From contig JAGBCV010000027.1 of NCBI GenBank assembly GCA_017937845.1, positions 1-64,000 of the forward strand: 64,000 bases of DNA, written 5' to 3'. The notes under the pieces are model-generated. The model saw only the letters and a list, made by a program, of their open reading frames with translations. It was not told the DNA's origin and did not search any database. The DNA is from Clostridia bacterium (GTDB lineage Bacteria > Bacillota > Clostridia > Oscillospirales > CAG-272). Below are positions 41,068 to 48,672 of this stretch, in pieces (the first letter of the stretch is position 1; each line of letters begins with the position of its first letter). Position numbers and translations under genes: made by a program.

Positions 41068-41616
41068 TTAATGTTTCAACATTTCATTTGGTTCATATTC
41101 TTGAAGCGGTGCTAAAAATCCGTTTTCACAAAGATGCTTTTCAATCACATCCAGCGTCTCGGCATTGTCTGCGCTCACGGTATGGTAATGATACCCCGAG
41201 GTTACATTTTTGAGAAGACTCGATTTACCCGAAGCGATACCGTCAAGAAAGCTCTGTACCTGTAAACGGTTCTTGATGCCCATCGGTGCGCGTACCGTTC
41301 CATATACCTTATGATATATGAAAATATCCTCCACCGTTCCGCCTGCATCCACGATGAGATTCAATTCCTTTTCCACATCCTCATCCGTATGATTGACCTT
41401 GAAAACGCGCGAAAACGTAGTCGGTCTTTCCAAAATATATCCACGCGCAAGAGAGGTGATGGCAGAGCCTGTCGCACGCAGAAGCGCGATATCCTGCACG
41501 ATGACCTGTCGGCTTACACCGAACATTTCCGCGAGCGTGCTTGCGGAAATCGGCGTCTCCGCGCCCGAAAGACGATTCAGTATCTCCCGCCTTCTCATTT
41601 CTCCGTTCATATTCAT
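41068..41616 (-). CDS. NiaR/NadR-type repressor (HTH plus 3H domain)
   Basis: The 182-residue regulator has an N-terminal winged HTH_11 domain (RRREILNRLSGAETPISAST, then GVSRQVIVQDIALLRA). Its C-terminal 3H domain has conserved histidines (the first in YHKVYGTVRAPMG, the second in SGYHYHTV, the third near the C-terminus in EKHLCENG). In Firmicutes these proteins bind nicotinate with a metal and repress NAD biosynthesis and niacin uptake genes. No NAD gene is nearby; it precedes the rhamnosidase operon. The ATG at 41616 is ten bases after AAGGAGG. Confidence 0.85.
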   Translation of the reverse strand: MNMNGEMRRREILNRLSGAETPISASTLAEMFGVSRQVIVQDIALLRATGSAITSLARGYILERPTTFSRVFKVNHTDEDVEKELNLIVDAGGTVEDIFIYHKVYGTVRAPMGIKNRLQVQSFLDGIASGKSSLLKNVTSGYHYHTVSADNAETLDVIEKHLCENGFLAPLQEYEPNEMLKH

Positions 41617-41653
41617 ATCGAAAAAACCTCCTTGGAATCCTATCACTAATAGT

Positions 41654-41682
41654 AGTATACTCTAATTTTTCGGCATTGTCAA
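41654..41682 (-). promoter_or_regulatory. promoter of the NiaR-like gene
   Basis: Reading leftward: TTGACA, 17 bases and TATACT. Confidence 0.7.
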
Positions 41683-41732
41683 GTTTCAAAGCGCATCAAA
41701 AATACATCCGCTTGAAAAATTCGGAATATCGG

Positions 41733-41785
41733 TTGACAAACCAAAAGACGGCATGGTATAATTTGCTTGTTGATAAATCAACAAG
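41733..41785 (+). promoter_or_regulatory. promoter and palindrome of the HAD gene
   Basis: TTGACA (41733-41738), 18 bases and TATAAT (41757-41762). Immediately downstream lies CTTGTTGAT-AA-ATCAACAAG (41766-41785), a perfect inverted repeat covering the likely transcription start: either an operator or a stabilising 5' hairpin. Confidence 0.65.
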
Positions 41786-41812
41786 AATGATGATTGGGAG
41801 TAAATACCATAT

Positions 41813-42520
41813 ATGAGTATCAAAGTAATTTTATTTGACCTTGACGGCACACTTTTGCCGATGGATCAGCATCTTTTCGTCAAAGCTTATTTCGGCTTGC
41901 TTGCCAAAAAATTGGCGCCTCACGGCTATGACCCCGAAAAGCTCATTGACGCCATTTGGCAGGGTACGGGCGCTATGGTGAAAAACACGGGCGAGCGTAT
42001 CAACGAACACGTTTTCTGGATCAAATTTATCGAGATCTTCGGTGAAAAAGCCAAAGCGGATTATCCGCTTTTTGAGGAATATTATGCGCAGGATTTTGAC
42101 AAGGTGCAAGCCTCCTGCGGATATACGCCCAAGGCTGCCGAAGCCGTTCGCGCGCTCAAAGAAATGGGATACCGCATAGCGCTCGCCACAAACCCCATCT
42201 TTCCCGCCATCGCGACCCAAAAACGCATCCGCTGGGCAGGGCTTTCCCATGAGGATTTCGAGCTTTATACGACGTATGAAAACTCTCGCTTTTGCAAGCC
42301 GAACCCGAGCTATTATCGGGATATCGCCGAAACGCTCGGCGTAAAGCCTGAGGAATGTCTGATGGTCGGCAACGACGTCACGGAGGATATGGTTGCCGAA
42401 ACGCTCGGCATGAAGGTCTTCCTGCTCACGGATTGCATCATCAATAAGGAAAACAAGGATATCTCCGCATATCCAAACGGCGGATTTGAAGAGATGATGG
42501 CGTATATAAAAACGCTTTGA
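41813..42520 (+). CDS. HAD-family hydrolase
   Basis: The 235-residue phosphatase has HAD motif I (ILFDLDGTLLPMD, nucleophile Asp near residue 9), motif II threonine in IALATNP, and motif III/IV in CKPNPSYYRDI and MVGNDVTEDMVA. A four-helix cap of about 80 residues lies after motif I. The fold resembles phosphoglycolate phosphatases; the substrate is unknown. Its GGGAG site precedes the ATG. It is transcribed divergently from the NiaR-like gene, with the two promoters back to back, so shared control by that repressor is possible. Confidence 0.9.
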   Translation: MSIKVILFDLDGTLLPMDQHLFVKAYFGLLAKKLAPHGYDPEKLIDAIWQGTGAMVKNTGERINEHVFWIKFIEIFGEKAKADYPLFEEYYAQDFDKVQASCGYTPKAAEAVRALKEMGYRIALATNPIFPAIATQKRIRWAGLSHEDFELYTTYENSRFCKPNPSYYRDIAETLGVKPEECLMVGNDVTEDMVAETLGMKVFLLTDCIINKENKDISAYPNGGFEEMMAYIKTL

Positions 42521-42571
42521 TTTTTCATTAGATTTGTTCGCAAGACTTAGATCATGAATATTTCTGCGCGC

Positions 42572-42666
42572 CATCCTGAGCGAAACACCGCCTTGATTCT
42601 GCCTGAGGCGATTTTGCTCGCGAAAAATTTCGACTTCGGGCTTCGCTCAGAATGACGCGGCGGTGT
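42572..42666. repeat. palindromic intergenic repeat
   Basis: CATCCTGAGCGAA (42572-42584) is inverted at 42642-42654 with one mismatch, and ACACCGCC (42585-42592) at 42659-42666 exactly. The core resembles the CTGAGCGAAG-type dispersed repeats seen in many bacterial genomes. It fills most of the gap between the HAD gene and the beta-propeller gene. Confidence 0.6.
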
Positions 42667-42720
42667 GTAGTCGAATGGAACTCGCGGATGCAGTATCACA
42701 TTCTATAAAAAAGGAGTGCT

Positions 42721-43893
42721 ATGATGGAACTGAAATGGGAATATGCATTGCCGACAGATGAGAGATGCCCCGAATATGATTACGAATCTTCCATTTCGGC
42801 GGTCGGACAATATATCTATTATGTCAGCACGGGTGTCAGATGTGCCTTTTTGCATATAATCAACAAGGAAACCGGAAGCGGTCACACGATTCCGCTTCCC
42901 TATCAAAATACGCTCTTACCCTCCAAGCATTTCTCCTTGATTTGGAACGATCGATGTATTTTTTATACAGGAGATCTTTTCTGTATTCAAAATCAAGAAA
43001 TCACGAAAAAACTTTCTCTTTTTGAAAAAGGCGAGGTCGTATCGCACCTGCAAGGGGAAAACCGCTTGTTCCTAACGATCATGCAAAATCCGCAAAATGC
43101 TTCTCTTTGTTGCATCGATTTGGAAACTCTTACGGTCGATTGGGAAATCGACATTTCCAATTCAAAAAATTATGTACCGCGAAGTCTGATGCTTTTTGAA
43201 AACAATGTAGCCTGCTACGGCAAAGATTTACTTTTATATATCGACCCCGAAAACGGAACGATTCTGGATACGCTGAAGCTTCCAAGAATCGATAAGTTGT
43301 TTTGTCCCATTCGACTTGATGCCGACACCATTTTGCTCGGCTATACCAACTGGACAAACGCAGGTGTTTTGCAATATAACCTCTCGACCAAACAAATCAT
43401 TTGGCGGCACAAGCGCAAATTTGAAGGACCGCAAGGACACTGCCAAATATACAAAGAAGACAACCGTGTCTTTTGGGTCAAAAATGGAACCGAGCTGATT
43501 TGCTTGAATGCCGAAACGGGTGATGAACTGTATGCGTTCCGCACCTCGCCTTGGCTTTATACCGACCTGCGATTTTATCAAAATCTTATCGTATACGGAA
43601 CGGCAGGCGCAGATGGCTATTTCAATGCGCTTAATATCGAAACGGGAAAACTGAAATGGTCGGCTTTTTTGAAGGACGGATGCGCGTATTATGATATACA
43701 CAAGGATTCCGTGCTTGTCGGAGATTGGACGAAAACGATCAAACAATTCTCCATCGCAGACGGAAATCTTCTGCAAACATATTCTCTCGATGCAGAGGTC
43801 GTCGGCAGAATCCTCGTTTCCGATGGGTATATCTATACCATTGCTTGGGGAAATGAAACAAAGGGAGTTCGCCTTATCCAAGTGAAAATCTGA
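42721..43893 (+). CDS. PQQ-like beta-propeller repeat protein
   Basis: The 390-residue soluble protein consists of repeated four-strand blades with the W-x-aromatic and NxETG patterns of PQQ-like propellers (LNAETGDELYAFR, LNIETGKLKWSAF, IADGNLLQTYSL). No signal peptide and no catalytic motif are visible, so it may be a cytoplasmic scaffold or sensor. Two tandem ATGs follow AAGGAG closely. No partner gene is evident; the flanking genes have their own promoters. Many Asn, Tyr and Cys residues and lower GC than neighbours might indicate a different origin, but this is weak evidence. Confidence 0.72.
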   Translation: MMELKWEYALPTDERCPEYDYESSISAVGQYIYYVSTGVRCAFLHIINKETGSGHTIPLPYQNTLLPSKHFSLIWNDRCIFYTGDLFCIQNQEITKKLSLFEKGEVVSHLQGENRLFLTIMQNPQNASLCCIDLETLTVDWEIDISNSKNYVPRSLMLFENNVACYGKDLLLYIDPENGTILDTLKLPRIDKLFCPIRLDADTILLGYTNWTNAGVLQYNLSTKQIIWRHKRKFEGPQGHCQIYKEDNRVFWVKNGTELICLNAETGDELYAFRTSPWLYTDLRFYQNLIVYGTAGADGYFNALNIETGKLKWSAFLKDGCAYYDIHKDSVLVGDWTKTIKQFSIADGNLLQTYSLDAEVVGRILVSDGYIYTIAWGNETKGVRLIQVKI

Positions 43894-43918
43894 TATCAGT
43901 CTCTTTTGACAAAAACAG

Positions 43919-43947
43919 TTGACAAAATGCGGAAAACTTGATATAAT
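43919..43947 (+). promoter_or_regulatory. promoter of the 282-aa membrane protein gene
   Basis: TTGACA, 17 bases and TATAAT. The octamer palindrome TGATATCA occurs on both sides (43891 and 43958). Confidence 0.8.
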
Positions 43948-43979
43948 ATAACTGTACTGATATCAAGGAGGACATTTTT

Positions 43980-44828
43980 ATGACGGAAAACCAAAATTTT
44001 GAAATGCAAAATCCGCTATTTGAAAAAACGCCTGCGGCGACCGCTAAACGCCTTTTGGCAAGCCAAGGCTTTCTCTTCGTCGTCATCTTTCAAAGCATAT
44101 CTCTCGTTTTCTCCGTGATCACCGCGTTTGGCAACAAGGGTCTATTCAGCGCTCTCATGCAAGAAGCCGAGATACTGAACGAAAGCTTGGACGATACACT
44201 CGTCGAAATCCTTGAAGCCCTTCAGCCCTACATCGTCGTGATGAACAACGCGCTCCTCACCATATCCTTTATCACCTTGATCCCCACGTTTCTCTTGACG
44301 CTCGGTCTTGCCTTCATGCACTTCGGAGCCAAGAAAAACGACGACAAAATGGCGGCAAACGGCGCGTATATCGCCAGCATTTTCTCCGCGATCAATCTCA
44401 TCGTCCCCATTTTTTATATCCTCGTTATGATTTTGGTCGGCGTTATCGTGATCGCGTTTGAACCCGATGCCATGAGCGCACTGATCGTCACCATTCCCAT
44501 TCTCAGCGTTCCGTTCATTTTCGCCATCATATATCACTCGAAGCTCATCGATACGCTGATCGGTCTTCGCAACACCTTAAAAACAGGTATCCACGCCTGC
44601 AAGGTCTATTCTTACGTGATCGTTTTGAACTGGATCGCTGCCGTACTCAATCTCATTTCGGGCTTCGGAGCAATGACAAATAATATCTTTGGCACCGTTT
44701 CTACGATCCTTTCCGCCGTCGCGCTCATCATCATCAATTTGAAGCTCTCCGATTATAAACACACAGAGGGTGTTCCCGAATTTGAAGATATGAAACGCGC
44801 AAAGGAAGCTGTTCGCAACATGAAATAA
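43980..44828 (+). CDS. integral membrane protein, unknown (282 aa)
   Basis: The protein has about six hydrophobic segments after a soluble N-terminus of 30 residues, and a charged cytoplasmic C-terminus. It has a long extracellular or cytoplasmic acidic loop (EAEILNESLDDTLVEILEAL) after the first span. No family is recognised. A strong promoter and AAGGAGG site suggest good expression. It ends 36 bases before the first copy of a repeat that flanks the GNAT island. Confidence 0.68.
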   Translation: MTENQNFEMQNPLFEKTPAATAKRLLASQGFLFVVIFQSISLVFSVITAFGNKGLFSALMQEAEILNESLDDTLVEILEALQPYIVVMNNALLTISFITLIPTFLLTLGLAFMHFGAKKNDDKMAANGAYIASIFSAINLIVPIFYILVMILVGVIVIAFEPDAMSALIVTIPILSVPFIFAIIYHSKLIDTLIGLRNTLKTGIHACKVYSYVIVLNWIAAVLNLISGFGAMTNNIFGTVSTILSAVALIIINLKLSDYKHTEGVPEFEDMKRAKEAVRNMK

Positions 44829-44901
44829 GCGAAATGGTCGATTGGAGCCATTTTCCATGATACAAAAAACCGAGCATTTGACGGGTGTCCGTAAAACAGT
44901 T

Positions 44902-44935
44902 AATCCTCTCTATGAAATTGTTCATAGAGAGGATT
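44902..44935. terminator. strong bidirectional hairpin
   Basis: A 15-bp perfect stem (AATCCTCTCTATGAA and its complement) surrounds a four-base loop, with T-rich DNA to the right. Confidence 0.85.
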
Positions 44936-44967
44936 TTTGCTTATTGTTTCGATACAGTAGCATTCAA

Positions 44968-45055
44968 GGCTCCCTCTGATGAGGGAGGCTTAGACGCGGC
45001 TAAGAGCCGCACATTACGCACTACACCGAACAGTGTATAGAAGTGCGCTCTTTAT
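44968..45055. repeat. cluster of small hairpins, Clostridia-type dispersed repeat
   Basis: Three hairpins follow one another: GGCTCCCTC/GAGGGAGGC (44968-44989), GCGGCT/AGCCGC (44996-45010) and a GCACT/AGTGC hairpin (about 45017-45047). The first resembles the GGCTCCCTCTGATGAGGGAG repeat that I recall from many gut Clostridia. Confidence 0.5.
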
Positions 45056-45107
45056 CTACTCAATAACTTTCAATTTGCCCAATATATCACATCATAAATG
45101 TTATTTT

Positions 45108-45536
45108 TTACATTTCAGAAGTAAACCTCAATTTTGAAATCACTTTTTGCATAGGATAGTTATCCTCTTCGGTTCTCATGGTTGGAATTCTTTTGTTTTC
45201 TAGGATATATTCCAAAACATACGAACATATATTATAGGCTAATCCTTTATTTCGATACTCACGAGCTACCCTAACATCGGCTATTTCCCACGCTTCATTT
45301 GAATACTTTTCAACACAAGCTCGTGCTACCATCTTAGAATCAATAAACAAGCCAGCATATATAGTTCCTTCTTCGAATATTGCATTCCACAAAGTGTTAT
45401 CGATTGCTGCCTGACCACACATTTCCAAGTGATTATTAAATACATGAAGCTCTTCTTTGCTTAACCACTTTATACAAAGCAAAGAATCCGTCTTTCTTTT
45501 TTCTCTTAATAAATACTTGTATAATATCTCTGCCAA
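45108..45536 (-). CDS. GNAT-family N-acetyltransferase
   Basis: The 142-residue protein shows the GNAT acetyl-CoA binding pattern: a beta strand ADVRVAREYRNKGLAYNICSY, where R-x-x-G-L/x-A binds the pyrophosphate, followed by the alpha helix and later strands. The N-terminal half contains LSKEELHVFNNHLEM. The substrate is unknown. I chose a TTG at 45536 preceded by AAGGGG, because the longer GTG frame begins inside the flanking inverted repeat without a ribosome site. Its codon use (many ATA, AAT, TTT) is much more AT-rich than neighbouring genes, consistent with transfer. Confidence 0.75.
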   Translation of the reverse strand: MAEILYKYLLREKRKTDSLLCIKWLSKEELHVFNNHLEMCGQAAIDNTLWNAIFEEGTIYAGLFIDSKMVARACVEKYSNEAWEIADVRVAREYRNKGLAYNICSYVLEYILENKRIPTMRTEEDNYPMQKVISKLRFTSEM

Positions 45537-45641
45537 AATGATGCACCCCTTTGTCAAATTCTCATTGATCAGTTTTTTTATTCTATCATATAGCTGTAAC
45601 TGTTTTACGAGCACCAGTCATTGCTCGGTTTTTTGTGTTTA

Positions 45642-47573
45642 TCAAGAAAATTCGTTATGATCCATATCCATAAGCCGAAAAGCATTGACCCAAGATACGA
45701 GCCAATCATTAAACTCCCCTTTTCCGTGTTTGCCGTCAAAGCTCCAACTGCTTTGGAAGATGGCTTCATTCTGCGCGCCGGCAGGACGAAGCAATCCATG
45801 AAGCGTGGTTTTTCCATCGCTGATGCCTTGAAACGTATATTCGCGCAAATGATCCGATGCCAAACGCCAAACGGGATTTTGTGTAATTTCCGAAAGATAA
45901 CGCATATCGGGCGCATAATAACTTGCCCAACAATCGAGATGGTGATGCTGTGCGGAAACAGCCGTTGCGCCAAGCGTCGTGAAGCCAGTCTTGTAAGCAT
46001 CTGTATCGGTTGGAAACGGAATATCATAATAAAACATCCACGTTTGCAGATAGCAAGCCACGTTTTCTGCTTTTTGCAGGTAAGAAGCCTCTCCTGTCAA
46101 ACGCTCCAGCATGAGCGCCGCACGAAAAACAGGACCTGCGCTCTCTTTGTCGATGCAATAGGTATCGAGCGCGGCGCCCGCGGCGACGTTATGAGAAAGA
46201 TAATGCTGATCGTAAAAATCAAAGGAATCCTTGCCCGCCTGCAAATATTTATGCTCACCCGTTACACGATACATCTGCAAAGACGCGACCGTCATCATCG
46301 CGCCCGCCATACCGCGCGCGCAGAGAACCTCACCCTTTTCGTTCACGGTCTGCGGAAATCCGTTTCCAAGCGCAGGATATGCCAAGACCGCATCCAAAAC
46401 GCCTCTCGCCGTTTCCAAATAATCCTCGCGGACGATACCGCCATTTTTCAAAAGAACGTAGGCGTTGATATATTGATACGTCAGCCAACCAAGATTGCAA
46501 AGGTCAAGGGTAAGCGAATTTTTTCCTTTGAAAACGTCATCAAGCAAAACGGGGATAAGCCCGCTCGGCAAACGGAATTTCTGCCAAGAATCCAAGATCG
46601 CAATGGCATGGCGAAAATCCGCAGACGACGTATCAAACGAGCCTTTCACGGCAAAAGAAAGATCAAAGGGCGCAATCGGTGTGTGCTGTATTCTTTCCAT
46701 GCCGCATTTTTTCATGTTATCCCAAAGAAGAAGCCATGCGTTGGTGATATTTTGTCCGCACCAACCACATTCGTAGCGTCCCGAACGGCGATAAGCAAAC
46801 GATATGACCTCAACGCCGTCCACCTGTTTTTTGTAGGGCAAAAAGCCCATATTGGTAAGCGTCAGCGTTTCCTTTTCCTCCACCAAAAGGCGGAGAAACG
46901 ACATCGAATATTCATAAATTTCGGGCGTATCACGACGCATCGGCGCTCTGGTATAGCCCGTCAGCAGATATTCGATAAACGGTCGATAACCAAACGTGCC
47001 GACACTTTCACTCAAAAGCAGATACGCCGTAAAAGTCTTACTTTCTCCTTGGGACAGGGTGACGGTATTCAAAACGGCATCACCAAGGCGGAATTTTTCA
47101 AGATATGCCTTCGGATATTCCAAATGCGTAAAAAACGCGCGTTGAATGACCGTCTTCCCCTTTATTTCAAAAGAGCAAGCGCTTTTCACCTGCGAGGGAG
47201 AGAGAAAAAGCGCGGAGCAACCGCCATCACCCATCACGACCGTACATCCCGGCACGCCCGCATGGTCAGAGGGAAATACCCAAGGCTCACCGTCCGAAAG
47301 AAGTCCCTTGGGTTCCATACCGTCCCCGAACGCATTGCCCGAATAACTGACGGACGGCACAAACCAATCGCAGACCGTATTTTCGGTCTTGACCGAAATA
47401 CACGGAACAAACGAAAGCGCCGTATCTCCGCAGTTTTTCAAAGTTCGCGTAATGGTGATACATGCGCCTTTGCGCTTGATATCGTCATAAACGGTAAGCG
47501 TATCCGCCGTAAACGGACGAAGTTTATTTTCTGTAATATGATATTGCTCTTGTAACAGTATATAATTTTGCAT
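45642..47573 (-). CDS. putative (alpha/alpha)6-barrel glycosidase
   Basis: The 643-residue protein has an N-terminal beta-rich region (about 1-240). Repeated helix pairs follow with conserved aromatic and His residues (WCGQNITNAWLLLWDNMKK, RLPSGLIPVLLDD, ARGMAGAMMTVASLQMY, AQHHHLDCWASYY). This looks like a six-hairpin glycosidase barrel, but I cannot place it in a numbered family. No signal peptide is seen. It is the third gene of the GH39-sialidase operon, 13 bases after the sialidase-like gene, supporting a role in oligosaccharide breakdown. The ATG at 47573 follows GGGAG. Confidence 0.7.
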   Translation of the reverse strand: MQNYILLQEQYHITENKLRPFTADTLTVYDDIKRKGACITITRTLKNCGDTALSFVPCISVKTENTVCDWFVPSVSYSGNAFGDGMEPKGLLSDGEPWVFPSDHAGVPGCTVVMGDGGCSALFLSPSQVKSACSFEIKGKTVIQRAFFTHLEYPKAYLEKFRLGDAVLNTVTLSQGESKTFTAYLLLSESVGTFGYRPFIEYLLTGYTRAPMRRDTPEIYEYSMSFLRLLVEEKETLTLTNMGFLPYKKQVDGVEVISFAYRRSGRYECGWCGQNITNAWLLLWDNMKKCGMERIQHTPIAPFDLSFAVKGSFDTSSADFRHAIAILDSWQKFRLPSGLIPVLLDDVFKGKNSLTLDLCNLGWLTYQYINAYVLLKNGGIVREDYLETARGVLDAVLAYPALGNGFPQTVNEKGEVLCARGMAGAMMTVASLQMYRVTGEHKYLQAGKDSFDFYDQHYLSHNVAAGAALDTYCIDKESAGPVFRAALMLERLTGEASYLQKAENVACYLQTWMFYYDIPFPTDTDAYKTGFTTLGATAVSAQHHHLDCWASYYAPDMRYLSEITQNPVWRLASDHLREYTFQGISDGKTTLHGLLRPAGAQNEAIFQSSWSFDGKHGKGEFNDWLVSWVNAFRLMDMDHNEFS

Positions 47574-47586
47574 AAAGCGCTCCCGA

Positions 47587-48654
47587 TCACTTAAAATATA
47601 GCGTCCAATGTGCAATATTGACACAACCCTTGCTATATGGCACAGATGCCTGTATCAACACGCGCTGACTGCCATCGTCAAGCGCCATCACGAGATTATT
47701 GGAATAGTAAGCCGTTTTTCCTTCGCTTTCATAGAGATAGACGCCGTCATCCCAAGAAATACCGTCTTCACTCGTATACAAAACGAAGTGCATGGGGAGC
47801 TCATCGCCAAGACAGCCCGCTCTGCCATGAAGCAAAAAGCCGTTCTTCACCTTTGCCACCTGCGGATTTCGGATGCGCTTTTTGCAGTAGCTCTTCCCGC
47901 TTTTTTCCCATGTTAGACCCATATCACGGCTGATATGATAGACAAGGTTATATTCATCGCCCGAATCGTATTCATAGCAGATGAACGCACCATCGTCTGT
48001 CACCGCCATACTGCCGTACGCATGACCCAAGGTATATCCCGGAAGCTCGCCGCGCAGAGTAAAATGCTTTCCGTGGTCATCGCTTTGATAGATATAATAA
48101 CGATGCTCGGGCTTCGTCGCTTGAAAATCCTCATTTGCCAGCATCAAAACGTAGATCACACCGTCACGAACGAGCGCATCATAGACTCTTCCCTTTTTAT
48201 TACATAGCAAAACGGCATCTGACCACGTTTCTCCACCGTCCTCACTTCTGACGACGACAGGCTCAAGATAAGGCTCCCATCCGTTTGGGTTTTCGTTGCG
48301 GATACAAAAGGCAACGATCTCATTCTCCGCCGTGGATACTGCTTTTTCACAGCTGACCGTAAACGGCTCATTCAAAAAGGACTCCCATGAATACGGAAAG
48401 ATCTTTGCCTCATCCCATGTGACACCGTGATCATACGAGCGTTTGTATTCGAGCCAACCGAAGCCGTTATGTCCGGGGGACCATTTGTTTCGTTTACCCG
48501 AGCAGTTGGAATAAAACGCCATCACACAGCCCTTTTTATATTCCACAAGTGCATGGCTGAGATGTCCGCTGCGGTGATTTTTTTCATGGTCGACAAACAG
48601 GATCCCCTTGCTCGGGATCTCTTTGGGGGTTATTTCATAGCGAATCGATTGCAT
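47587..48654 (-). CDS. sialidase-fold protein with Asp-box repeats
   Basis: The 355-residue protein has at least five Asp boxes of the form S-x-D-x-G-x-T-W (RSYDHGVTWDEA, RSEDGGETWSDA, QSDDHGKHFTL, ISRDMGLTWEKS, TSEDGISWDDG). These indicate a six-bladed sialidase or BNR propeller. The canonical N-terminal FRIP arginine motif is not evident, so true sialidase activity is doubtful; related folds include other exo-glycosidases. No signal peptide is present. It is the middle gene of a three-gene operon, 18 bases after the GH39-like gene. Confidence 0.85.
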   Translation of the reverse strand: MQSIRYEITPKEIPSKGILFVDHEKNHRSGHLSHALVEYKKGCVMAFYSNCSGKRNKWSPGHNGFGWLEYKRSYDHGVTWDEAKIFPYSWESFLNEPFTVSCEKAVSTAENEIVAFCIRNENPNGWEPYLEPVVVRSEDGGETWSDAVLLCNKKGRVYDALVRDGVIYVLMLANEDFQATKPEHRYYIYQSDDHGKHFTLRGELPGYTLGHAYGSMAVTDDGAFICYEYDSGDEYNLVYHISRDMGLTWEKSGKSYCKKRIRNPQVAKVKNGFLLHGRAGCLGDELPMHFVLYTSEDGISWDDGVYLYESEGKTAYYSNNLVMALDDGSQRVLIQASVPYSKGCVNIAHWTLYFK

Positions 48655-48672
48655 ATATTTCTCCTTATTTTC

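Larger units (their letters stand above)
44864..45637. mobile_element. GNAT island bounded by 40-bp inverted ends
   Basis: The left end (44864-44903) and the reverse complement of the right end (45597-45637) share ACAAAAAACCGAGCA, then a 12-13 base variable middle, then CGTAAAACAGTTA. Between them are a terminator, a set of small hairpins and one leftward GNAT gene; there is no transposase. The ends have outward T-runs like terminators. It could be a non-autonomous element or a rearranged terminator duplication. No clear target duplication is seen. Confidence 0.5.

Noticed and set aside
43891..43965. Two copies of TGATATCA around a promoter
   Set aside because: An eight-base palindrome occurring twice in an AT-rich stretch is easily due to chance; the arrangement is not symmetric about the promoter.
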